Positions 1 through 6,452 of a stretch of 7,277 nucleotides of DNA are shown in pieces. The stretch comes from Chloroflexota bacterium (GTDB lineage Bacteria; Chloroflexota; Anaerolineae; Promineifilales; Promineifilaceae). The position numbers and the translations under genes are program-made. Numbering within the stretch: position 1 is the stretch's first letter; each line of letters begins with the position of its first letter. Under the pieces are notes generated by a model that worked only from the letters and a program-made list of their open reading frames with translations, made no database searches and had not been told where the DNA came from. Location: assembly GCA_024278255.1 (NCBI GenBank), contig JAJRTP010000499.1, forward strand, positions 1 through 7,277, written 5' to 3'.

Positions 1-642
1 ATTTTGTTTTACCTGATAATCAGCGCCTTGTGGTCTGTTTTTGCTCCGGGAAATCTGGCCGATTACACTTTTGTTATTTCTTGCGGAATTGCCATTGGCC
101 TGGCTCTGGTTTCGCTGTGGGCTTTAGAGAAATATTTGAAGCGAATCTGGCCCAGCGGCCGGGCCATCATTCTGGATGACACCGGTGTGCAGGCCAAAAA
201 TCCAGAAGCAAACACCGTGCAGATTTTGTGGACAGACGAGCCATTCCAGCTATCCTGGTGGTTTTATCTGCGGGGCTATCCGCGTGGGGGCCGGGAGCGC
301 CGTTTACCTAAAAATTGGGTATGTGTGGCGACCCAGTTACAGGCCGGAGAAAATTTCATCGTTGTTTACACCTACGCGCCACCGAAAGAGGCCGTTATCT
401 GGACACATTATGAGCAGGAATTTCGCCAGCTAAATCCGGCCGAGTTGTATGAACATGGACTTAGCAGCCGCTTTGTGGCTCCCAGCCGGCCGGAAGTACC
501 TTCTAAAATTTTGTTGGGAAAAGATGGTAAGCATTGGCAGGCCGAGCAGCGCCGTTGGTTGTATGGTTATGAATTAGAGCAAAATGATTTTAAGAGATTC
601 CTGGAATTTGTAAGTCCCAGACAAATATATCATTCAAAATAA
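1..642 (+). CDS. Membrane-anchored protein of unknown function, 5' end cut by the window
   Basis: The frame is open to the first base, so the true start probably lies upstream. A TTG at 4-6 is the first possible start codon inside the window, but no ribosome binding site can be seen for it. Numbering from that TTG, residues 1-13 and about 21-42 are hydrophobic and look like two membrane helices (the second contains FVISCGIAIGLALVSLWAL). A basic stretch KYLKR then suggests that the rest is cytoplasmic. Residues 54-205 are soluble, rich in Trp/Tyr and in alternating beta-strand-like segments, reminiscent of the many bacterial proteins with a two-helix anchor and a small PH-like beta domain; that resemblance is only an impression. 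I recognise no catalytic motif. The gene ends 12 bases before an acyl-CoA dehydrogenase, so the two are probably co-transcribed, but this does not reveal a function. Confidence 0.75.
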   Translation: MLFYLIISALWSVFAPGNLADYTFVISCGIAIGLALVSLWALEKYLKRIWPSGRAIILDDTGVQAKNPEANTVQILWTDEPFQLSWWFYLRGYPRGGRERRLPKNWVCVATQLQAGENFIVVYTYAPPKEAVIWTHYEQEFRQLNPAELYEHGLSSRFVAPSRPEVPSKILLGKDGKHWQAEQRRWLYGYELEQNDFKRFLEFVSPRQIYHSK

Positions 643-644
643 AC

Positions 645-650
645 GGAGGA
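645..650 (+). promoter_or_regulatory. Shine-Dalgarno of the acyl-CoA dehydrogenase
   Basis: GGAGGA lies four bases before the ATG at 655. It is a near-perfect anti-16S match and fixes the start codon of the acyl-CoA dehydrogenase, although it sits only just after the upstream stop codon (640-642). Confidence 0.8.
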
Positions 651-654
651 CAGC

Positions 655-1818
655 ATGTTCGATTTTATTACGGAAGAACACGAGATGATTCAAGTAGAGG
701 CCCGCCGGTTTGCCCAGGGAGAAATTGCCCCTATTGCCGCAGAGTTTGATGAAACGGGTGATTTCCCCATTGAGACAATTCGCAAAATGGGAGAATTGGG
801 CTTTATGGGCATTGAGGTGCCGGAAGAATATGGCGGTATCGGGATGGATACGTTGGCTTACTCCCTGGCCCTGACGGAAATCAGCAAGGCAGACGCCAGC
901 CACGGCACAATTATGTCGGTGAACAATTCGTTGTTTTGTAATGGCATTATGAAGTTTGGCACGGAGGAGCAGAAGCAAAAGTATTTGCTGCCGGTCGCCA
1001 GCGGGCAGAAGATTGGGGCGTACAGCCTGACGGAGCCGATGAGCGGCAGTGATGCGGGCACGATGCGCAGCCGGGCGGTGTTGAATGAAGCCGGGACACA
1101 TTATGTGATTAACGGCGTAAAATCCTGGGTCACCTCTGCCCCCTACGCCGATTACATCGTCCTCTTTACCATGACCCAGCCGGAATTGAAGCACAAGGGC
1201 GTCACCGCTTTCCTCATCGAAACAGACAAACCCGGTTTTGAGCGGGGCAAAAAAGAACCCAAACTGGGCATCCGGGCCAGCGCCACCAGCGAAATTATCT
1301 TTGACAATTACGAATGCCCTGTAGAAAACCGGCTGGGTGCGGAAGGCGAAGGGTTCAAAATTGCCATGACGGTGCTGGATGCCGGCCGTATTGGCATTGC
1401 GTCTCAGGCGTTGGGGATTGCTGAAGCAGCCCTGGAAGCCAGCATTGCTTACGCGCAGGAGCGGGAAGCGTTCGGCCAAAAAATCGGCCAGTTCCAGATG
1501 ATTCAGCAAAAGTTGGCGGATATGAAAACGCGGGTGGAAGCCAGCCGTTTACTCATCTACCAGGCTTGTCTGGCTAAAATGGATGCGGCCGTCAGCGGCC
1601 GTCGCTATTCCCTGGAATCCAGCATGGCTAAACTATTCGCCAGCGAGACGGCGATGTGGGTGACGACGCAAGCAATTCAGATTTACGGGGGAATGGGTTA
1701 CAGTAAGGAACTGCCAATAGAGCGTTATTTCCGGGATGCCAAAATCACAGAAATTTACGAAGGCACCAGTGAAATTCAGCGATTAGTTATCGCTCGCAGC
1801 CTGACCGGGCTACGATAA
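655..1818 (+). CDS. Acyl-CoA dehydrogenase (short/medium-chain, butyryl-CoA dehydrogenase-like)
   Basis: FAD-dependent enzyme that makes the alpha,beta-trans double bond in an acyl-CoA, the first step of beta-oxidation or of branched-chain amino acid breakdown, passing electrons to an electron-transfer flavoprotein. At 387 residues it has the usual family length and is intact. The N-terminal helical domain is about residues 1-120. The first family signature, AYSLTEPMSGSDAG, is at 122-135 and the flavin-contacting SWVTSA at 157-162. The C-terminal domain carries REAFGQKIGQFQ (270-281) and QIYGGMGY (342-349). Glu369 in IYEGTSEIQR is at the position of the catalytic base in the short/medium-chain and butyryl-CoA enzymes, unlike isovaleryl- or long-chain types, where the base lies elsewhere. 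The start is supported by a strong ribosome binding site. Exact chain length preference cannot be read from the sequence. No etfA/etfB or other beta-oxidation gene is in the window. Confidence 0.97.
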   Translation: MFDFITEEHEMIQVEARRFAQGEIAPIAAEFDETGDFPIETIRKMGELGFMGIEVPEEYGGIGMDTLAYSLALTEISKADASHGTIMSVNNSLFCNGIMKFGTEEQKQKYLLPVASGQKIGAYSLTEPMSGSDAGTMRSRAVLNEAGTHYVINGVKSWVTSAPYADYIVLFTMTQPELKHKGVTAFLIETDKPGFERGKKEPKLGIRASATSEIIFDNYECPVENRLGAEGEGFKIAMTVLDAGRIGIASQALGIAEAALEASIAYAQEREAFGQKIGQFQMIQQKLADMKTRVEASRLLIYQACLAKMDAAVSGRRYSLESSMAKLFASETAMWVTTQAIQIYGGMGYSKELPIERYFRDAKITEIYEGTSEIQRLVIARSLTGLR

Positions 1819-1841
1819 AGCAAAGGGTGCGTTTCATTTTA

Positions 1842-1897
1842 GTAGCCGCGGTATCCCTACCGCGATTACGCTTGTGCGGTAGGGATACTGCGGCTAC
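1842..1897. repeat. Long intergenic inverted repeat between convergent genes
   Basis: Two 22-base arms (1842-1863 and 1876-1897) are reverse complements except for one position that can still form a G-T wobble. They enclose a 12-base loop. The arms begin GTAGCCGCGG and end CGGCTAC. The element fills the space between the acyl-CoA dehydrogenase and the convergent yggT, so it could end transcription from both sides. Neither flank has a clear T-run, only ATTTCT on the right and ACTAAAAT read leftwards. A dispersed palindromic repeat (REP/MITE-like) is therefore at least as likely as a classical intrinsic terminator. Confidence 0.75.
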
Positions 1898-1901
1898 ATT
1901 T

Positions 1902-2159
1902 CTAAAAGAATCCCAACAAGACTGTTCGCAGAAATGACGCCGCTACCCAGACAATCAGTGGGCTTAAATCCAACCCGCCCATGGGTGGTAATATACGGCG
2001 CACCGGGGCTAAAATTGGGTCTGTGGCCTGGAAAACAAAGCGCATGAGCGGCCCCCAAGTTGGATGATAGGGGTCCGGCCGAGTCCAGGAAAGCACAACC
2101 CGCGCTAATAGTAAAATCACTAAGATGTAGTAAAGTAAATTGATAATGGTTGCAATCAT
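1902..2159 (-). CDS. yggT: YggT/YlmG family small membrane protein
   Basis: An 85-residue integral membrane protein with a single YggT repeat. This is the short form seen in Gram-positive bacteria, cyanobacteria and plastids; the E. coli protein carries two repeats. Residues 5-25 and about 65-85 are the two hydrophobic helices. Between them are the family hallmarks: SWTRPDP at 24-30, TDPILAPVRRILPP at 46-59 and GGLDLSP at 61-67. The precise role of the family is not settled; links to cell or chloroplast division, osmotic tolerance and membrane protein assembly have been proposed. It follows yggS on the same strand, a conserved neighbourhood in many bacteria. The start is supported by GAGG (2165-2168 on the opposite strand) five bases before the ATG. 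Confidence 0.95.
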   Translation of the reverse strand: MIATIINLLYYILVILLLARVVLSWTRPDPYHPTWGPLMRFVFQATDPILAPVRRILPPMGGLDLSPLIVWVAASFLRTVLLGFF

Positions 2160-2170
2160 AGTTGCCTCAG

Positions 2171-2214
2171 GTAATTGGTAATTGAGTCATGGGTCATTAC
2201 CCAGTTGCTCAATT
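2171..2214. repeat. Tandem heptamer with nested stem-loop between yggS and yggT
   Basis: GTAATTG is repeated twice in tandem (2171-2177, 2178-2184). The end of the second copy continues into AATTGAG (2180-2186), which is the reverse complement of CTCAATT at 2208-2214. Inside that pair, TGGGT (2190-2194) and ACCCA (2199-2203) can form a second stem with a four-base loop. The right arm overlaps the yggS stop codon. The element could influence transcript processing or the ratio of YggS to YggT. It could also be one of a family of short intergenic heptamer repeats; see the second one at 4381-4434. Confidence 0.5.
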
Positions 2215-2955
2215 GCTATAGTCTCTCTCGCCAAAAATTGCCCGGCCGACGCGCACGTGCGTGGCTCCTTCTTCGATGGCAATTTCGAAATCGTCAGTCA
2301 TGCCCATGGACAGGTGCAATGGCGCCTGAATGGACGGCATTGTCTGCTCCAGCCATTCTGCCAGCAGCCGGGTGCGGCGAAAAATGGTGCGGATGATCGT
2401 TTCCTCCACGCGCCAGGGCGCCATGGTCATCAGGCCATACAGGGAAAGGCTGGGTAAATTGGTAACGGTATCAACTACTTTACGCAATTCGGCCTGCTGT
2501 GTTGCATCTTCTTCCCAATTGGTGCAGAGGAAGCCGGCTTTGCTGGCTTCGCCGGAGAGGTTGACTTCCAGGAAGACGGGCAGGATTTTGCCGGCGTCGG
2601 CTAACTGGCGGGAAAGGCGGTTGGCGATCTTGAGGCGATCCAGGGCGTGCAAAACGTCGGCGTATTGGGCGACCAGTTTGGTTTTGCGGCTTTGCACCGG
2701 GCCGATTTGATGCCAGATGATACCGCTGTCTGCACCCAACTCGGTGGTTACGGCTTTTGCTTTGCGGGCCAGTTCTTCCGGGTGATTTTCGCCAAAGTTA
2801 CGCATTCCGACCTCGTAAGCGGCCAGACTGACCGCGTCGGGCCAGGTTTTGGTGACGGCAACCAGGGTGATGCCGCCGGGGTTGCGCCCGGCGCGTTGGG
2901 CGGCGTTATTGATGCGATTGAGTACGGCCGTATATCGTTCTGCCAGTTCGTCCAT
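2209..2955 (-). CDS. yggS: YggS/PLPBP family pyridoxal-phosphate homeostasis protein
   Basis: Cytosolic PLP-binding protein with the fold-type III TIM barrel of the alanine racemase N-terminal family but without a racemase C-terminal domain. It has no known catalytic activity and controls vitamin B6 and keto-acid/amino-acid balance. The 248 residues are slightly longer than the common 225-235. Lys36 in VAVTK is the PLP Schiff-base lysine. Further hallmarks are NFGEN (53-57), WHQIGPVQSRK (81-91), EVNLSGEASKAGF (130-142), GLMTMAP (174-180), LSMGMTDDFEIAI (215-227), which includes phosphate-binding residues, and VRVGRAIFG (234-242). The start codon lies 8 bases after the stop of the upstream lipoprotein gene. 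Only a weak GGGGT is seen about ten bases before it, so translation may depend on coupling. Confidence 0.97.
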   Translation of the reverse strand: MDELAERYTAVLNRINNAAQRAGRNPGGITLVAVTKTWPDAVSLAAYEVGMRNFGENHPEELARKAKAVTTELGADSGIIWHQIGPVQSRKTKLVAQYADVLHALDRLKIANRLSRQLADAGKILPVFLEVNLSGEASKAGFLCTNWEEDATQQAELRKVVDTVTNLPSLSLYGLMTMAPWRVEETIIRTIFRRTRLLAEWLEQTMPSIQAPLHLSMGMTDDFEIAIEEGATHVRVGRAIFGERDYSN

Positions 2956-2963
2956 TTTACATA

Positions 2964-4376
2964 TTACCCCGTATAACTAATCTTGAAAACAATCCCCGTG
3001 GCCCAATCAGTCACATACATACTGCCATCTGGCCCTACGATTACATCAATGGGAGCCGCAAAGCCGGTGGCAAAGTTTTGTGGCGGGCCGTCAGCCAGAC
3101 GCATCACCTTTTGCGCGCCGGCAAAAGCGCTCCACAGAGCAACGAACTTATTGTTGTAATAGTTGCTGGGGAATTGGCTGGCTTTGTAGACGGTGATGCC
3201 GGTGGGAGAGGAGTGAGGCACAAAGGTATAGGTAGGTGGTAGCACTTCCACGCCAGGGGGTGGCGAGAAGCAAGTGTCGCAATCGTACCAGGGATAGCCG
3301 TGTTCTGCGCCGGGCACGACGCGATGCACTTCTTCCGGCGGGCCATAATCGGGGTCGTTGTCGGTGGCCCAGAGTGTGCCGTTGGCATCCCAGGCGATGT
3401 CGTATGGGTTGCGAAAGCCGCGGGCGTAAACGCTGATTTCGCCGCTGTCCGGGTTGAAGCGCAAGATAGTGGCTTCCAGCGGGTGCAGTTCGTCTTGACG
3501 GCCGCTGCCATCCAGAATTTCGCCGTGGTCTGCTCGCGCCCCGACACCGACGTAGCCCATCCCATCTGGGCCAAAAGCGATGCCGTTGGCGGCGTGGAGG
3601 AAAGTGTAGCAGCAGGGCAGCCCGCCGATAAGCTGGCCTTGTCCCACGATGGAAATTTGCGATTCGCCGCCGACGCTCTCGTTAATCACCCGATCCGAGA
3701 CGTAAAGCTGGCCGGTACCGGGGCGGAAGGCGAGTCCGGTGGGGGTGTTGTAGCCGCTGGCAAAGGTGGAAACGTTGCCGCTGCTGTCCATAGTGAAGAT
3801 GCTGCCTTCCTGGTTAGAAATGTAGAGCAGTCCATCCGGCCCAAAAGCCAGGCTGGTGGGATGGCCTTCGACGCGGCCTACATAAGTTACCTCGAATCCG
3901 GCAGGGACGTTGATGCGGTTTTCCCAGCCGGATTTATCGTTGTTGTCGGGGTATTCGTTGCTGATGACGGGCGGTACTTCGCCGGGGTCTACGGCTGGCG
4001 GCGGCTGGCTGGCGGATGTGGGTTCGGCGGCCGTTTCGCTGGTAGGTTCGGCGGTGGGTTCGGTTGTCGCCACGGCCGTTTCTGTGGGTTCGGTTTCCGG
4101 TACGGCCGTTTCCTCCGTATCTTCTGTGGCGGTAGGTTCAGCTTCAGTGTCGGATGCAGCAGTGGGCGGCGCCGTGGCTGTCGGTGGTTCGGGAACCAGG
4201 GTGTTGGTGATAGATGCTTCGGTGGGGACGGCCTGGGGTACGGCCGTATCTGCCGGTTCCGTGGTTACTTCCGGCGCTGCGGCAATTTCTTCGGTAGGTT
4301 GAGGGACGGCCGTTGGCTCGGTGGAACCGCCGCAGGCTGCCAGGAACAGAATGGTAATTAATAGAATTTTTTTCAT
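2964..4376 (-). CDS. Lipoprotein with glucose/sorbosone-dehydrogenase-type beta-propeller
   Basis: A 470-residue exported protein. Residues 1-14 are a short lipoprotein signal (MKKILLITILFLAA) with lipobox LAAC, so Cys15 should be lipidated and the protein held on the outer face of the membrane. Residues 16-135 are a low-complexity linker rich in Thr, Pro, Glu and Ala, with recurring TAVP and EPT. Residues 155-470 form a beta-propeller with repeated LAFGPDGLLYIS-like blades, resembling PQQ-dependent soluble aldose dehydrogenases. Family-like segments are His261 followed by GIAFGPDG, ARGFRNPYD (318-326), EEVHRV (348-353), HGYPW (359-363) and SPTGITVY (390-397). C255/C256 and C366/C369 may form disulfides. 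The basic residues that usually contact PQQ late in the domain are not obvious (ALWSAF at 413-418), so enzyme activity and cofactor are uncertain. No Shine-Dalgarno is seen; the upstream heptamer hairpin reaches to within 7 bases of the ATG. Confidence 0.85.
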   Translation of the reverse strand: MKKILLITILFLAACGGSTEPTAVPQPTEEIAAAPEVTTEPADTAVPQAVPTEASITNTLVPEPPTATAPPTAASDTEAEPTATEDTEETAVPETEPTETAVATTEPTAEPTSETAAEPTSASQPPPAVDPGEVPPVISNEYPDNNDKSGWENRINVPAGFEVTYVGRVEGHPTSLAFGPDGLLYISNQEGSIFTMDSSGNVSTFASGYNTPTGLAFRPGTGQLYVSDRVINESVGGESQISIVGQGQLIGGLPCCYTFLHAANGIAFGPDGMGYVGVGARADHGEILDGSGRQDELHPLEATILRFNPDSGEISVYARGFRNPYDIAWDANGTLWATDNDPDYGPPEEVHRVVPGAEHGYPWYDCDTCFSPPPGVEVLPPTYTFVPHSSPTGITVYKASQFPSNYYNNKFVALWSAFAGAQKVMRLADGPPQNFATGFAAPIDVIVGPDGSMYVTDWATGIVFKISYTG

Positions 4377-4380
4377 AGGC

Positions 4381-4434
4381 TGCGTATTGCGTATTGCGTA
4401 TTGCGTAACGGATCAATACGCAACACGCAATACG
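4381..4434. repeat. Tandem TGCGTAT heptamers folding back on an inverted copy
   Basis: TGCGTAT is repeated three times and followed by TGCGTAA (4381-4408). An inverted set of the same heptamer, ATACGCA, ACACGCA and ATACG, follows at 4416-4434. Positions 4383-4402 and 4415-4434 can pair over 20 bases with one A-C mismatch (4393/4424) around a 12-base loop, and the repeats allow other registers. The element fills almost the whole 60-base gap between the DUF6508-like gene and the lipoprotein gene. On the - strand transcript it lies directly before the lipoprotein start codon, where a ribosome binding site would be expected. Confidence 0.85.
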
Positions 4435-4436
4435 TT

Positions 4437-4820
4437 TTACTCCATTTCTTTTCGTAAGGTTTGTAAACGTTTGAGGATGGCCTGGATACGGCCGTTTTTC
4501 AGCATGGCAGCCCAATGTCCATCGTTGAACCGTTCGCCGCGCACGCAGAAGGTGAGCATGGTTTTGACGGCCGTCAGGTCAGCCTGGGCAATAAACTCGT
4601 CATCCGCTACCATTTTACCCGCTTCGGCCGGATTGTACCCGTAGTCCATCCAGCAGGATTCGCCAGCCAGTTGGTAAAAAGCGAGGACGTCGTCATGGTA
4701 GACGGGCCAGGGAAAGGCGCCGCCGGTACGCCATTCTTTGGTATATTCGCGGTCTGGCGTAAAACGCGGCAGGCAGGCCAGAAGTTTGTCTATTTTTTGC
4801 GGTGTAATAGAAGATGACAT
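4437..4820 (-). CDS. Small DUF6508-like protein of unknown function
   Basis: A 127-residue, soluble-looking protein without signal peptide or membrane helix. The segment PWPVYHDDVLAFYQ (37-50), an aromatic-rich CWMDYGYNP (56-64) and the C-terminal FCVRGERFNDGHWAAMLKNG (91-110) match my memory of the uncharacterised DUF6508 family, in which an RGERFxDGxW block is the best conserved part. I give that assignment about 70 percent. No catalytic function is established for the family that I know of. The gene starts 10 bases after the dtd stop codon and sits inside the six-gene directon, so it is probably co-transcribed. No strong ribosome binding site precedes the ATG; an in-frame alternative further in would remove conserved-looking sequence, so the first ATG is kept. 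Confidence 0.8.
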   Translation of the reverse strand: MSSSITPQKIDKLLACLPRFTPDREYTKEWRTGGAFPWPVYHDDVLAFYQLAGESCWMDYGYNPAEAGKMVADDEFIAQADLTAVKTMLTFCVRGERFNDGHWAAMLKNGRIQAILKRLQTLRKEME

Positions 4821-4830
4821 AATGGTTTGA

Positions 4831-5268
4831 TTACTTTTCCAACATCAGGGTGACGGGGCCGTCGTTGTGGATTTCCACGTCCATGTGAGCGCCAAAGACG
4901 CCGGTGGCCACGGCGTAACCCATTTCCCGGAGCTTTTCGGTGAAGTAATCTACCAGCGGTTCGGCCTGTTCGGGGCGAGCAGCAGCGGTGAAGGACGGCC
5001 GTCGCCCCTTCCGCGCATCTCCGTACAAAGTGAACTGGGAGATGACCAGAAATGAGCCGCCCACGTCATGAATAGAGAGATTCATCTTGCCCGCCTTGTC
5101 CTCAAACAGACGCAGACCGGCCACTTTGTTTGCCAGCCAGTCGGCTTCTTTGGTGGTGTCGCTGTGGGTCACCCCCAGCAGAATGACGTAACCGCGCTCA
5201 ATTTGACCGGTGATACGGCCGTTTACCGTCACTTTGGCCTGCGAAACCCGCTGCAATAAGGCTCTCAT
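4831..5268 (-). CDS. dtd: D-aminoacyl-tRNA deacylase
   Basis: Cytosolic homodimeric enzyme that hydrolyses D-amino acids (such as D-Tyr) and mischarged glycine from tRNA, removing wrong-handed products before they reach the ribosome. The 145 residues match the family's usual 145-150, and the start MRALLQRVSQAKV is typical. The two active-site hallmarks are present: SQFTLYGDARKGRRPSF at 77-93 (SQxxL motif) and NDGPVT at 135-140 (NxGPxT), whose Gly137-Pro138 is the cross-subunit cis dipeptide that rejects L-amino acids. The gene begins only 3 bases after the stop of the nucleotidyltransferase gene, so translational coupling is likely. GGGA about nine bases before the ATG is the best visible ribosome binding site. 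Confidence 0.98.
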   Translation of the reverse strand: MRALLQRVSQAKVTVNGRITGQIERGYVILLGVTHSDTTKEADWLANKVAGLRLFEDKAGKMNLSIHDVGGSFLVISQFTLYGDARKGRRPSFTAAARPEQAEPLVDYFTEKLREMGYAVATGVFGAHMDVEIHNDGPVTLMLEK

Positions 5269-5271
5269 TCC

Positions 5272-6339
5272 CTACAGTATCCCAATCCGGCTGTTGTCGC
5301 CCACAGTCATTTTTAACGCTTTCGGTTTGATGGGGGAACGTTTGATGACGGCGTTACGGCCGATGAGACTGTCCTGGATGCGAGCGGGAATGTCCCGAAT
5401 CTGGCTGTTTTCCAGCACCATGGAATGCTCAATCTCGCTGTCCTCAATGATCACGTCGTGGTCAATGCTGGTGAAGGGGCCGATGTAGCTATTGACGATG
5501 CGGGCGTTCTCGCCAATGATGGAGGGGCCGCGCACCACAGAGTTGATGATTTCCGCGCCGCGCTGGATGGTGACGCGCCGCCCCACTTCGCTTTCCCGGT
5601 CTACGTACCCTTCAATTTTGTATGCCAGTTCTTCCAACACCAGATCGTTGGCTTCCAGCATGTCGCCGGGCTGGCCGGTATCAATCCACCAGCCGCGATG
5701 GATGTAGGGATGGACGGAATAGTCGTGGTCTACCAGCCATTGAATGGCGTCGGTGATTTCCAGTTCGCCGCGCCAGGAGGGGGTGATTTCGTTAACGGCC
5801 TGCATGATGTGGTGGTCGAACATATAGATGCCTACCAGGGCCAGGTTGCTGGGGGGATGTTTTGGTTTTTCGATGAGGCGTTTGATACGGCCGTCGTCGT
5901 CCAATTCCGCCACGCCGTAATCTTCCGGGTGGTCAATGGGGGTCAGAACAATCTGGCTGTTCCATTCGCTGTTGGCAAACTGGGCAATCAGGGGACTGAT
6001 ACCGCCTTCAATCACGTTATCGCCCAGGAACATGACAAAACGGTCGTCGCCCAGAAAATCGGCCGCGGTTTTGACGGCATGCGCCAGCCCCAGCGGTTGA
6101 TCTTGCTGAATATAGGTGATGTTCACGCCCCAACGGTCGCCGGTACCTACAGCCTGTTTGATTTTGGCGGCCGTGCTGCCCACGACGATGCCGATGTCGT
6201 CAATGCCCGCGTCCCGGATGGAGGCAATCACCCGAAACAGGACAGGGGTATTGGCTACCGGGATGAGCTGCTTGGCGTTGGTAAATGTTAAAGGATACAG
6301 GCGGGAACCTTTCCCGCCGCTGAGAATCAAGCCTTTCAT
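5272..6339 (-). CDS. rmlA: Glucose-1-phosphate thymidylyltransferase, long form
   Basis: Transfers a nucleotidyl group from dTTP to glucose-1-phosphate, giving dTDP-glucose for deoxysugars of cell-surface polysaccharide or glycosylated products. The 355 residues fit the long subfamily (StrD/GraD-like), not the 290-residue E. coli RmlA type. The N-terminal nucleotidyltransferase domain (about 1-240) shows GGKGSRLYPLT (8-18), NAKQLIPVANTP (21-32), QQDQPLGLAHA (78-88), GDN (106-108) with a metal-binding Asp, EKPK (157-160), GELEITDA (191-198) and WWIDTGQP (217-224). Residues about 245-355 are hexapeptide-like repeats of a left-handed beta-helix. A strong AAGGAG stands five bases before the ATG. 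It is the first gene of the six-gene directon. No rmlB, rmlC or rmlD is adjacent, so the product sugar is unknown. UTP or another NTP as substrate cannot be excluded. Confidence 0.93.
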   Translation of the reverse strand: MKGLILSGGKGSRLYPLTFTNAKQLIPVANTPVLFRVIASIRDAGIDDIGIVVGSTAAKIKQAVGTGDRWGVNITYIQQDQPLGLAHAVKTAADFLGDDRFVMFLGDNVIEGGISPLIAQFANSEWNSQIVLTPIDHPEDYGVAELDDDGRIKRLIEKPKHPPSNLALVGIYMFDHHIMQAVNEITPSWRGELEITDAIQWLVDHDYSVHPYIHRGWWIDTGQPGDMLEANDLVLEELAYKIEGYVDRESEVGRRVTIQRGAEIINSVVRGPSIIGENARIVNSYIGPFTSIDHDVIIEDSEIEHSMVLENSQIRDIPARIQDSLIGRNAVIKRSPIKPKALKMTVGDNSRIGIL

Positions 6340-6344
6340 AGTCG

Positions 6345-6350
6345 CTCCTT
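6345..6350 (-). promoter_or_regulatory. Shine-Dalgarno of the thymidylyltransferase
   Basis: On the - strand this is AAGGAG, five bases before the ATG that ends at 6339. It is the strongest ribosome binding site in the directon, consistent with this gene being the first of the transcript. Confidence 0.8.
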
Positions 6351-6452
6351 GTCAATATTTCACGGGTGGTTGGATCGCGGAAAATAACAATCCGAAAGAC
6401 CCGTTTTAATTTTTGTATGCCATTATGACCGCCAGATGAAGGCGGCAACAGG

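Noticed and set aside
634..1509. A long - strand reading frame of 291 codons opposite the acyl-CoA dehydrogenase
   Set aside because: It lies wholly antisense to a gene with complete family signatures, has no family resemblance itself, and reflects the codon bias of the real gene.
3300..4361. A + strand frame of 353 codons opposite the lipoprotein gene, with a Gly/Arg/Phe-rich C-terminal half
   Set aside because: The low-complexity tail is the antisense of the Thr/Pro/Glu linker; the - strand frame has a proper lipobox and propeller motifs.
4381..4434. CRISPR array or origin iterons as an explanation of the TGCGTAT repeats
   Set aside because: The unit is only seven bases with no spacers, there is no cas or replication gene nearby, and the inverted half fits a hairpin better.
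5425..6291. A + strand frame of 288 codons opposite the thymidylyltransferase
   Set aside because: It is antisense to an unmistakable nucleotidyltransferase and shows no motif or ribosome binding site of its own.
6350..6355. TTGACA on the - strand next to the thymidylyltransferase ribosome binding site
   Set aside because: It matches the -35 consensus exactly, but a promoter here would start transcription inside the coding region, downstream of the Shine-Dalgarno.
6200..6448. A - strand frame of 82 codons overlapping the start of the thymidylyltransferase gene
   Set aside because: It overlaps the conserved N-terminus of the enzyme out of frame, lacks a ribosome binding site and has no recognisable domain; its first half is simply the leader region.
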